Shown: positions 1-5,995 of the stretch, one piece after another
Numbering within the stretch: the stretch's first letter is position 1
How the letters are laid out: each line of letters opens with the position of its first letter
NCBI GenBank assembly: GCA_002292015.1
Contig: DBBD01000123.1
Coordinates: 1 to 6,022 of the forward strand
Direction of reading: 5' to 3'
Origin: Firmicutes bacterium UBA993
GTDB lineage: Bacteria > Bacillota > Dethiobacteria > DTU022
Length of the DNA stretch: 6,022 nucleotides
The notes under the pieces: model-generated
The model's database searches: none
What the model was told of the DNA's origin: nothing
The model's input: only the letters and a program-made list of their open reading frames with translations
Position numbers and translations under genes: made by a program

Positions 1-69
1 AAAATATTTTCTCAACAATTAACAAGGTGACATTATCACGTACTAACCACACAATAATTGCGATAAATC

Positions 70-98
70 TTGACTATTATTTCAAAATAGCATACAAT
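70..98 (+). promoter_or_regulatory. SigmaA-type promoter of the fadR-fadN-fadA operon
   Basis: TTGACT (70-75) and TACAAT (93-98) are separated by exactly 17 bases, each one mismatch from the housekeeping consensus. Transcription should start near 105-106, about 38 bases before the fadR GTG. The promoter lies inside the upstream extension of the fadR reading frame, which argues against starts further upstream. The start site is inferred, not measured. Confidence 0.82.
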
Positions 99-106
99 GC
101 AGAGCA

Positions 107-126
107 ACGAATGACGCTTCATTCAT
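107..126. promoter_or_regulatory. FadR-type operator (inverted repeat) at the transcription start
   Basis: ACGAATGA-CGCT-TCATTCAT is an inverted repeat. The core arms GAATGA (109-114) and TCATTC (119-124) are perfect with a 4-base spacer. The next pair out (108/125) is mismatched and the pair after that (107/126) matches. The published Bacillus subtilis FadR box, as I recall it, is TGAATGA-N4-TCATTCA; 13 of the 14 arm positions match with the same spacing. It covers roughly +1 to +20 of the predicted transcript, a position from which a bound repressor would block initiation. Autoregulation by the adjacent FadR is inferred. Confidence 0.78.
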
Positions 127-143
127 CCAGCGGGAGGGCGGTC

Positions 144-725
144 GTGGCTAAGCGGAAAGGCGAGAAATACCAGGTAATTTTAGATGCTGCCTTAAAATCT
201 TTCGCTCAAACCGGCTACCACCGAACCCGTGTCGCCGATGTTGCCCGCGAGGCCGGAGTTGCTGACGGCACAGTCTATATTTACTTTGAAAATAAGGAAG
301 ATATACTAATCTCCCTCTTCCAGGATCTAATGAAGCGTTTCGTCCAGGATTTACGCAGCGAGCTAACCCTTTGTCAGGATGCCAATGAAAAACTCTACCG
401 AATTGTCGCTTACCACCTGACCACTTTGGCTAACCGTCCCGAACAGGCCAGAGTCACCCAGATCGAGTTGAGGCAGATTGACAAATCGATTAACCAGGGG
501 ATTTCAAAGCCGCTGAAAACTTACTTTCACTTAATTGAGGAGGTGATTGCGGAAGGTAAAGAGCAGGGCCTTTACAGAGAGGTCATTGATCCGAAAACGG
601 CTCGCAAAGTGGTTTTTGGCGCCATCGATGAAGTTGTTACCTGCTGGGTAATGTCCGGGAAACCGTACGATTTAACTTCGTTGAGCAAACCGATATATGA
701 TCTGCTGACCGAAGGCCTGCTTTAG
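144..725 (+). CDS. fadR: FadR-like TetR-family regulator of fatty-acid degradation
   Basis: This 193-residue protein has the length of Bacillus FadR (about 194). Residues 9-55 form a TetR_N helix-turn-helix: after a GYH motif come V30-A-D-V-A-R-E-A-G-V39 and the recognition helix ADGTVYIYFENKED (40-53), almost the Bacillus FadR version as I remember it. The C-terminal ligand-binding part carries QIELRQ (106-111) and FGAIDEVVT (158-166), also FadR-like. In the family, FadR represses beta-oxidation genes and is released by long-chain acyl-CoA. The GTG start is chosen because GGGAGGG (132-138) lies 5 bases upstream. An ATG at 111 is in frame but lies inside the operator, about 5 bases from the predicted transcript start, with no room for an RBS; frames starting at 27 precede the promoter. 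It is first in an operon with fadN and fadA and has its own operator upstream. Family certain, FadR identity very likely. Confidence 0.88.
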   Translation: MAKRKGEKYQVILDAALKSFAQTGYHRTRVADVAREAGVADGTVYIYFENKEDILISLFQDLMKRFVQDLRSELTLCQDANEKLYRIVAYHLTTLANRPEQARVTQIELRQIDKSINQGISKPLKTYFHLIEEVIAEGKEQGLYREVIDPKTARKVVFGAIDEVVTCWVMSGKPYDLTSLSKPIYDLLTEGLL

Positions 726-791
726 AACACTGTCACCTGTTTTATTCGCTTGAACCAAATGTTGAATTATACGAAACAAGGAGGTATTTTA

Positions 792-3200
792 ATGGCCTTG
801 AAAACAATCCGAAAGGCAGCCGTACTCGGTGCCGGAGTTATGGGAGCCACAATCGCCGCCCATCTGGCAAACGTAGGCATCCCCACATATCTGCTCGATA
901 TCGTACCCCGTGAGCTGACTCCGGAAGAGGCAGAGAAAGGCTTAACCCTTAAAAGCCCGGAGGTTCGCAACCGACTCTCCAACATCGGGAAACAGGACCT
1001 GCTAAAAAATAAGCAAAATCCGCTATACCGCAACTCGAATATCGACCTGATCACCCCCGGAAACTTTGAAGATGACATGGTAAAGCTAAAGGATGTCGAC
1101 TGGATAATTGAAGTAATCGTCGAGAATATGGATATCAAGAAAAAGGTCTTTACGCAGGTTGAGGCTAACTGGACTCCCGGAACGATAGTTTCTTCAAACA
1201 CCTCTGGCCTTTCGATCAACGAGATGGTCACAGAAAATTCAGCGGAGTTTCGCAAACACTTCCTGGGGACCCACTTCTTTAACCCACCCCGCTGGATGAA
1301 ACTGCTTGAACTTATTCCCTGCAACGAGACAACTGATGAGGTACTTGACTACGTACACCGCTTCTGTGAAAGGGTCCTTGGCAAGGGCGTGGTTTTTGCC
1401 AAAGATACTCCCAACTTTATTGCCAACCGAATCGGTACTTATGCAATGGCTTACACGATGAAACTAATGGAAAAAGAAAAAATGACCGTCGAAGAAGTTG
1501 ACGCTATCACCGGTCCGCCAATGGGTCACCCAAAGAGTGCCTCCTTCCGCACCCTGGACATGGTCGGGCTTGATACATTCTGCCATGTTGCCCGGACTGT
1601 GTACGATAAATCCGGCGATCCAACGGAAAAAGAAGTCTTCGATCTGCCTCCATTCATGCAAAAAATGGTTGATAACAAAATGCTTGGCGATAAAACCAAG
1701 CAAGGCTTCTACAAAAAAGTCACTGATAACAGCGGTAAAAAGATTTTTGCTCTGGACTATACAACCATGGAATACCGGCCGCAGGAAAAGGCGCGCTTCG
1801 ATATTCTTGGCAAAACTAAAAATGCCGGACTGGCGGAAGGTTTCAAGATGCTGGTTGAAGCCGATGAAAAAGCCGGCCACTTTGCCTGGGAATTAACCAA
1901 AAACTTCATGGTTTATAGCGCCTCTCTGATCCCTGAAATTGCTGACGACATCTTCAATGTCGACCGGGCCATGCGTTGGGGCTTTAACTGGAAGCTCGGT
2001 CCCTTCGAAAGCTGGGATGCTATTGGGGTAAAAGAGAGCGTCGAAAAGATGAAGGCCGAAGGGCTTAAAATCCCGGCCAACGTGGAAGAGATGCTGGCCA
2101 AAGGCTTTGACAGCTTCTATAAGGAAGATGATAAAGGAGCCCTCAACTACTACGACTTCGTTTCGAAGAGCTACAAGCCCCTCCCGGTCAGCGCAGAAAT
2201 TATCAGTCTGCCGGCCCTCAAGAAACAGGGCAAGCTGGTGTTAGGCAATGACGACGGCAGCCTGATCGATATGGGCGACGGTGTCTGCTGCCTCGAGATG
2301 CACAGTCCACGCCAGGCGGTCAGCCCGATGTTCGTCGAATTAATCCACCAGGCCATTGAAGAAGCCGAAAAGAACTTTGTCGGGATGGTGATTGGAAACC
2401 AAGGCGGCAACTTCTGCGTCGGCGCCAACGTGGCACTGATCATGATGGCCGCCCAGGGTGGCGAGTTCGAAATGATCAACAGTGCTGTCAAAGCGGGGCA
2501 GGATGCCCTGATGAAAGTCAAGTACTCCCGTATCCCGGTAGTTGGCGCCCCCTTCCAAATGACCCTGGGTGGTGGAATGGAAATCGTGCTGCACTGCGAC
2601 CGAATCCAGGCTGCCGCTGACACCTTCATGGGCCAGGTTGAAATGGGTGTCGGCCTGATCCCAGGCTGGGGCGGCAACAAGGAGCTGCTGATTCGCTTCA
2701 CCGAGGGACTGCGCGACGACACCAAGGTTGACCAGCTGCCCTACGTCCAGAAGGCTTTCGAAGCGATCGCCATGGCAACCGTTTCAACAAGCGCCAGGCA
2801 TGCCCAGGAGTTGGGCTTCCTGCGTAAAACTGACAAGGTAACTGTCAACCTTGACTACTTGCTCCATGATGCCAAGCAGACCGTGCTGGCCATGGTCTTG
2901 GAAAGCTACGAGCCACCTCAGCCAAAACTGATCAAGGTGATCGGTGAGTACGGCCTCGCCGCCTTTAAAGCAGGATTGCAGAATATGCTCTGGGGCGGCT
3001 ACATCAGCGAGCATGACATGAAGATCGCCACTGAGATCGCTTTCGTCCTCTGCGGCGGTAATGTGAAACCCGATACGCTTGTCAGCGAGCAATACCTGCT
3101 CGACATCGAGAGAGAAGCGTTCCTGCGCCTGTGCGGTGAAGAAAAAACCCACGAGCGCATAACCGCTATACTCACTACCGGCAAGCCTTTACGGAATTAA
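792..3200 (+). CDS. fadN: FadN-type 3-hydroxyacyl-CoA dehydrogenase / enoyl-CoA hydratase fusion
   Basis: This cytoplasmic 802-residue bifunctional beta-oxidation enzyme hydrates enoyl-CoA and oxidises the 3-hydroxyacyl-CoA with NAD+. The dehydrogenase comes first, the reverse of E. coli FadB and the order of Bacillus FadN (about 789 residues). A Rossmann motif GAGVMG (13-18) and D36 at the end of strand 2 indicate NAD+. Dehydrogenase residues are S138 (in SSNTSG), H161 (in GTHFFNP), E173 and N212 (in NFIANR). A second, partial dehydrogenase C-domain covers about 363-420 (WGFNWKLGPFE, 396-406). After a linker, the crotonase domain covers about 488-700: NFCVGAN (540-546) contributes to the oxyanion hole, and acid/base residues E597 (GGGME) and E617 (GQVE, before GLIPGWGG) have the usual 20-residue spacing. 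The C-terminus GKPLRN matches my memory of FadN. The ATG has AAGGAGG (778-784) 7 bases upstream; the frame extends to a TTG at 750 without an RBS. It follows fadR by 66 bases and precedes fadA by 17. Confidence 0.95.
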   Translation: MALKTIRKAAVLGAGVMGATIAAHLANVGIPTYLLDIVPRELTPEEAEKGLTLKSPEVRNRLSNIGKQDLLKNKQNPLYRNSNIDLITPGNFEDDMVKLKDVDWIIEVIVENMDIKKKVFTQVEANWTPGTIVSSNTSGLSINEMVTENSAEFRKHFLGTHFFNPPRWMKLLELIPCNETTDEVLDYVHRFCERVLGKGVVFAKDTPNFIANRIGTYAMAYTMKLMEKEKMTVEEVDAITGPPMGHPKSASFRTLDMVGLDTFCHVARTVYDKSGDPTEKEVFDLPPFMQKMVDNKMLGDKTKQGFYKKVTDNSGKKIFALDYTTMEYRPQEKARFDILGKTKNAGLAEGFKMLVEADEKAGHFAWELTKNFMVYSASLIPEIADDIFNVDRAMRWGFNWKLGPFESWDAIGVKESVEKMKAEGLKIPANVEEMLAKGFDSFYKEDDKGALNYYDFVSKSYKPLPVSAEIISLPALKKQGKLVLGNDDGSLIDMGDGVCCLEMHSPRQAVSPMFVELIHQAIEEAEKNFVGMVIGNQGGNFCVGANVALIMMAAQGGEFEMINSAVKAGQDALMKVKYSRIPVVGAPFQMTLGGGMEIVLHCDRIQAAADTFMGQVEMGVGLIPGWGGNKELLIRFTEGLRDDTKVDQLPYVQKAFEAIAMATVSTSARHAQELGFLRKTDKVTVNLDYLLHDAKQTVLAMVLESYEPPQPKLIKVIGEYGLAAFKAGLQNMLWGGYISEHDMKIATEIAFVLCGGNVKPDTLVSEQYLLDIEREAFLRLCGEEKTHERITAILTTGKPLRN

Positions 3201-3209
3201 AGGAGGAGG
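3200..3209 (+). promoter_or_regulatory. Tandem ribosome binding site for fadA
   Basis: AAGGAGGAGG contains two overlapping Shine-Dalgarno cores (3201-3206 and 3204-3209). It begins on the last base of the fadN stop codon and ends 8 bases before the fadA ATG. The junction suggests efficient, possibly coupled translation of the two partner enzymes. Confidence 0.8.
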
Positions 3210-3217
3210 TAACCACT

Positions 3218-4396
3218 ATGAAAGAAGCTGTTATAGTATCCAGTGTGCGAACAGCAGTCGGCCGTGCTCCCCGGGGCAAACTAAAAAAAACCCGTCCTGA
3301 GTACATGGGCTCGGTGGCTGTAAAAGAAGCGGTTTCCCGGGCCAAGGGCTTGGATCCTGCTGAAATTGAAGATGTAATCCTTGGCTGTTCTTTCCCGGAA
3401 GCCGAGCAAGGCATGAACTTGGGCCGGATCGTGGCTCTTCAGGCCGGACTGCCGGATAGCGTCCCAGGTCTGACTGTTAACCGTTTTTGCTCCTCCGGTT
3501 TGCAAGCTATCGCCATTGCCGCCGAGCGGATCATGTGCGGGTTTGCCGACACTGTGATCGGTGGCGGCGTAGAAAGCATGAGTATTGTACCGATGGGTGG
3601 TAACAAACTGGCCCCCAGCCCGGAACTGGTCGATACGCTGATTGAAACCTATGCTCCGATGGGCATCACTGCTGAAAACGTTGCCCAAAGGTTTAATGTT
3701 ACACGTGAACAACAGGACCAATTTGGCTTTGAAAGCCATATGAAAGCGGCTGGTGCAATCAAAGAAGGTAGATTTAAAGAAGAAATTGTACCGCTGGATG
3801 TAATTGACCGCTTCGTCGGACCGGACAATAAGGTTGTCGAGAAAAAATTTATTTTTGACACCGATGAAGGGGTTCGTCCTGAAACAACGGTGGAAGCACT
3901 GTCTAAACTGCGTCCGGCATTTCATGTAAAAGGCACTGTAACTGCCGGCAACACATCACAAACCAGTGACGGTGCGGCAGCCTCGGTGTTGATGACTGCT
4001 GAAAAGGCTGCCAAACTCGGCCTGAAACCCATGGCCATTTACCGCGGCTTTGCTGTAGCCGGCTGCCCTCCTGATATCATGGGAATTGGTCCGGCTTACG
4101 CTATCCCGAAATTAATGAAATTAACCGGGATGAAGATTGAAGACATTGACCTTTTCGAGCTAAATGAAGCTTTTGCTTCGCAGGCGCTCTACTGCGTGCG
4201 CGAACTGGGCATTGACCCGGCAAAAGTTAATGTTAACGGCGGCGCCATTGCCCTGGGACACCCCTTAGGATGCACCGGAGCAAAGCTGACCGCTACCTTG
4301 CTGCATGAGATGAAACGCCGTGGCTCTAAGTTCGGCGTTGTTTCAATGTGTATCGGCGGCGGCATGGGTGCTGCCGGCCTGTTTGAATTGGCCTAA
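3218..4396 (+). CDS. fadA: Acetyl-CoA acyltransferase (3-ketoacyl-CoA thiolase), FadA type
   Basis: At 392 residues this has the usual thiolase length. It cleaves 3-ketoacyl-CoA with CoA to acetyl-CoA and a shortened acyl-CoA, the last beta-oxidation step, in the cytoplasm. All catalytic motifs are visible: nucleophile C91 in VNRFCSSG, TAGNTSQTSDGAAA in the middle of the chain, N316 in NEAFA, H348 in GGAIALGHPLGCTG, and acid/base C378 in CIGGGMGAAG. The N-terminus MKEAVIVS and the tail resemble Bacillus FadA. It starts 17 bases after fadN behind a strong RBS, so the two enzymes are almost certainly co-expressed and may form a trifunctional-like complex (inference). A biosynthetic acetoacetyl-CoA thiolase cannot be excluded from sequence alone, but the fadN partner favours degradation. 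An A8 run at 3283-3290 encodes L-K-K-T and leaves the frame intact. A terminator follows within 40 bases. Confidence 0.94.
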   Translation: MKEAVIVSSVRTAVGRAPRGKLKKTRPEYMGSVAVKEAVSRAKGLDPAEIEDVILGCSFPEAEQGMNLGRIVALQAGLPDSVPGLTVNRFCSSGLQAIAIAAERIMCGFADTVIGGGVESMSIVPMGGNKLAPSPELVDTLIETYAPMGITAENVAQRFNVTREQQDQFGFESHMKAAGAIKEGRFKEEIVPLDVIDRFVGPDNKVVEKKFIFDTDEGVRPETTVEALSKLRPAFHVKGTVTAGNTSQTSDGAAASVLMTAEKAAKLGLKPMAIYRGFAVAGCPPDIMGIGPAYAIPKLMKLTGMKIEDIDLFELNEAFASQALYCVRELGIDPAKVNVNGGAIALGHPLGCTGAKLTATLLHEMKRRGSKFGVVSMCIGGGMGAAGLFELA

Positions 4397-4433
4397 CAGC
4401 CGCTCTTCAACTTGCTTCAGCGGAGTAAAAACT

Positions 4434-4496
4434 AACGAGCCTTCTTTTTAACATGCCACGGCCAATGTGGTATGATTAAGCTGAAGGCTCGTTTTT
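4434..4496 (+). terminator. Nested stem-loop terminator after fadA (possibly bidirectional)
   Basis: AACGAGCCTTC (4434-4444) pairs perfectly over 11 bases with GAAGGCTCGTT (4483-4493), and the right arm runs into a T5 tract (4492-4496). The 38-base loop contains a second hairpin, CATGCCAC (4452-4459) with GTGGTATG (4467-4474), 8 pairs including one G-U and a 7-base loop. On the left, AAAAACT (4427-4433) would give a T-run on the opposite strand, so it may also stop minus-strand transcription. It marks the 3' end of the fad operon. Confidence 0.82.
4448..4476 (+). promoter_or_regulatory. SigmaA-type promoter inside the terminator loop, for the M24 gene
   Basis: TTAACA (4448-4453) and TATGAT (4471-4476) are 17 bases apart, each one mismatch from consensus. 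TG at 4468-4469 makes it an extended -10 (TGGTATGAT). The predicted start near 4483 gives a leader of about 50 bases before the ATG at 4533. Both elements lie between the two arms of the outer terminator stem, so a transcript starting here lacks the left arm and cannot fold the terminator. The inner dyad (4452-4474) spans the spacer and part of the -10 element. Confidence 0.72.
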
Positions 4497-4515
4497 CATT
4501 AAATGAACACCCTCT

Positions 4516-4520
4516 GGAGG
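4516..4520 (+). promoter_or_regulatory. Ribosome binding site deciding the M24 gene start
   Basis: GGAGG is the only Shine-Dalgarno sequence here. It lies 9 bases before a TTG (4530) and 12 before an ATG (4533), which are adjacent codons in frame. The ATG at 4503 is upstream of it and has no RBS. TTG has the better spacing and ATG the better codon, so the protein has 395 or 394 residues. Confidence 0.6.
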
Positions 4521-4532
4521 ATTTTGTCGTTG

Positions 4533-5717
4533 ATGCATAATAATACTACTTACGCCGAACTGCAGCAAAGAATAGGCAAGCTACAGGAAGAGATGAAAAA
4601 AAATGCACTGGCCGGAGCTCTGCTTTTACAACGGGCTGACCTCTTTTACTTCAGTGGTACCGGTCAGAACGGCCACCTCTTCATCCCGGCCTCAGGCGAG
4701 CCAACCCTGTTGGTAAAAAAAACGCTTGCCCGAGCCAGGACAGAAAGTGCTTTGAAAGAAGTTATTGCCTACAGCAATATGGAACAGCTAAAAGATCTGG
4801 TAAACAGCCAGGTTCCGGAAGAATCTGCGATCGGGATCGAAGCGGATGTCTTACCGACAGCTCTCTATTTCCGTTATAAAAATACCTTTAAAGGACATCA
4901 GCTTGTAGATCTGTCAGGGGCAATCCGTCAAATACGCGCAGTTAAATCCGCCGATGAGATAAACCTAATGCGGCGGGCAGCGAAGGTGGGGAAATTAGTC
5001 CTCGACCACGCTCAAGAGATTATCAGGCCCGGTATGAGCGAGATTGAGTTGGCCGGGCAGCTTGAAATGATCGCCCGCCACCAAGGCCACCAGGGCGCAG
5101 TTAGAATGCGGGGTTTCAATCAGGAACTGTACTTTGGCCATGTGATGAGCGGGGATAGTGCCGCAGTAGCCAGTTTTTTTGACGGCCCTACTGGAGGCTC
5201 AGGCCTTAATCCTTCGTACCCGCAAGGTGCCGGGGTTAGGACAATCAATAAAAATGAGCCGATCCTGATCGATTTCGTAACAGTAATTGGCGGCTATATG
5301 GTCGACCAGACCCGAATCTTCAGCATTGGCAAACCGGCCGCCAAACTCAGGGAAGCATATTCGTTAGCGGTAGAAATTAAGAAATCTTTGGCAGAAAGCG
5401 GTAAAGAAGGTTTGTGCGGCAGCGTTCTTTACGAGCAAGCTTCAAAAATGGCTAAACAAGCCGGGTTGGAGCAGCATTTTATGGGCTACCCGGAACCGGT
5501 TAGCTTTGTGGGGCATGGTGTGGGCCTTGAGCTTGACGAGTTACCAATCATCGCCAAAAATATTAAAATAACCCTCAAACAAGGAATGGTTTTCGCCCTT
5601 GAACCAAAATTTATCTTTCCGGGAAAAGGTACCGTCGGGATCGAGGACACTTTTGTTGTCGGAGCTGACAACCTTCAGCAGCTGACTACCTACAGTGACC
5701 AGCTGCAAATTCTTTAA
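4533..5717 (+). CDS. M24-family (creatinase/prolidase-like) metallopeptidase homologue
   Basis: This cytoplasmic protein of about 394 residues has the two-part prolidase / aminopeptidase P architecture: an N-terminal creatinase-type domain (about 5-130) and a C-terminal pita-bread M24 domain (about 145-390). The five dimetal ligands of the family are all present: D247 (LIDFV), D258 (MVDQTR), H328 (VGHGVG), E357 (ALEPKF) and E371 (GIEDT). The conserved second His seven residues after the metal His, which acts in catalysis in PepP and methionine aminopeptidase, is D335 here (GLELDELP). The usual PHG-type motif upstream of the first metal Asp is also not evident; the region reads FFDGPTGG. The metal site should therefore form, while classical Xaa-Pro cleavage is uncertain, so I give no gene symbol. 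It has its own promoter inside the upstream terminator and no obvious link to beta-oxidation. The start could also be TTG at 4530. No signal peptide or membrane segment is seen. Confidence 0.87.
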   Translation: MHNNTTYAELQQRIGKLQEEMKKNALAGALLLQRADLFYFSGTGQNGHLFIPASGEPTLLVKKTLARARTESALKEVIAYSNMEQLKDLVNSQVPEESAIGIEADVLPTALYFRYKNTFKGHQLVDLSGAIRQIRAVKSADEINLMRRAAKVGKLVLDHAQEIIRPGMSEIELAGQLEMIARHQGHQGAVRMRGFNQELYFGHVMSGDSAAVASFFDGPTGGSGLNPSYPQGAGVRTINKNEPILIDFVTVIGGYMVDQTRIFSIGKPAAKLREAYSLAVEIKKSLAESGKEGLCGSVLYEQASKMAKQAGLEQHFMGYPEPVSFVGHGVGLELDELPIIAKNIKITLKQGMVFALEPKFIFPGKGTVGIEDTFVVGADNLQQLTTYSDQLQIL

Positions 5718-5726
5718 ACACAGGCT

Positions 5727-5764
5727 AAAAAACATGAAGAGCGATCTGATCACATCGCTCTTCA
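5727..5764 (-). terminator. Minus-strand intrinsic terminator
   Basis: TGAAGAGCGAT (5735-5745) and ATCGCTCTTCA (5754-5764) form an 11-pair stem with an 8-base loop. Read on the minus strand, the stem is followed within two bases by T6 (A6 at 5727-5732 on the plus strand). On the plus strand the downstream bases are GCTAAAGACC with no T-run, so it is oriented for transcription coming from the right. It may also weakly stop the M24 transcript, whose stop codon lies 17 bases before the stem. Confidence 0.75.
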
Positions 5765-5802
5765 GCTAAAGACCCTGTTCATCAGCTTAGAACAATTACA
5801 GC

Positions 5803-5819
5803 GAAGCCGCACCGGCTTC
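5803..5819 (-). other. Short GC-rich hairpin downstream of the small minus-strand gene
   Basis: GAAGCCG (5803-5809) and CGGCTTC (5813-5819) pair perfectly over 7 bases around a 3-base loop. On the minus strand it lies 11 bases after the stop of the small lipoprotein-like frame and before the terminator. It has no T-run, so it is not itself a terminator. It could protect the 3' end of a short transcript or be a chance structure. Confidence 0.4.
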
Positions 5820-5830
5820 ATGAGATGCTA

Positions 5831-5908
5831 TCAGACACCGCCATTGCAACCAGCCAGCAATAATACCGATAAGAGCATAGTCACTATGATCAACAGAGGA
5901 ATCCGCAA
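5831..5908 (-). CDS. Putative 25-residue lipoprotein-like peptide
   Basis: Read right to left, GGGAGGT (5923-5917) lies 9 bases before a TTG start (5908-5906). The frame has 25 codons and ends in TGA followed directly by TAG. The peptide begins M-R-I-P, continues as an unbroken hydrophobic stretch (residues 5-19, LLIIVTMLLSVLLLA) and ends at a perfect lipobox L18-A19-G20-C21, followed only by N-G-G-V. This looks like a lipoprotein signal peptide with a four-residue mature part including the lipid-accepting Cys. The n-region has a single Arg, which is weak. The frame is closed by a stop 24 bases upstream of the TTG. A minus-strand terminator follows 67 bases downstream and a weak promoter candidate lies upstream. 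Alternatives are the start of a decayed larger lipoprotein gene, or chance. I recognise no family. Confidence 0.5.
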   Translation of the reverse strand: MRIPLLIIVTMLLSVLLLAGCNGGV

Positions 5909-5965
5909 TATTCTACACCTCCCGTGTAAGTATTATTACTATTAACTTCTTTACCTCTTCTTAGC

Positions 5966-5995
5966 AATCTAAAGATTCAAAGTTTCAGATGCCAA
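5966..5995 (-). promoter_or_regulatory. Weak candidate promoter for the small minus-strand gene
   Basis: On the minus strand, TTGGCA (5995-5990, one mismatch from consensus) is followed after 18 bases by TAGATT (5971-5966, four of six). This would start transcription near 5959, about 50 bases before the TTG. The -10 overlaps a small palindrome, AATCT-TT-AGATT (5977-5966). The match is modest in an AT-rich stretch. Confidence 0.28.

Noticed and set aside
27..39. GTGA-CATTA-TCAC inverted repeat near the left end, as a CRP-type operator.
   Set aside because: The arms are only 4 bases with a 5-base spacer, unlike the CRP spacing, and the site is more than 30 bases upstream of the promoter with no other support.
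726..791. Possible promoter or FadR-like operator between fadR and fadN (TTGAAC at 750-755, TATACG at 768-773, TTGAA direct repeats).
   Set aside because: The -35/-10 spacing is only 12 bases and no inverted repeat of the FadR-box type is present; cotranscription from the upstream promoter explains fadN better.
750..791. TTG at 750 as an upstream start for fadN adding 14 residues.
   Set aside because: It has no ribosome binding site, whereas the ATG at 792 has AAGGAGG 7 bases upstream and gives the expected FadN N-terminus just before the Rossmann motif.
2171..2725. Long open frame of about 184 codons on the minus strand inside fadN.
   Set aside because: It is the antisense shadow of a well-conserved crotonase domain; its translation shows no recognisable domain and no supporting RBS was identified.
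3283..3290. A8 run in fadA, and similar A8 runs in the M24 gene at 4596-4603 and 4715-4722, as slippage or programmed frameshift sites.
   Set aside because: All three encode ordinary lysine codons in intact frames, and no alternative frame product or stimulatory structure is seen.
3281..3925. Open frame of about 214 codons on the minus strand inside fadA.
   Set aside because: It overlaps the thiolase catalytic core in antisense and its translation has no recognisable motifs.
4401..4409. CGCTCTTCA shared with 5756-5764, as a dispersed repeat between the two terminator regions.
   Set aside because: A 9-base match without flanking similarity is expected by chance; no mobile element ends or target duplications are visible.
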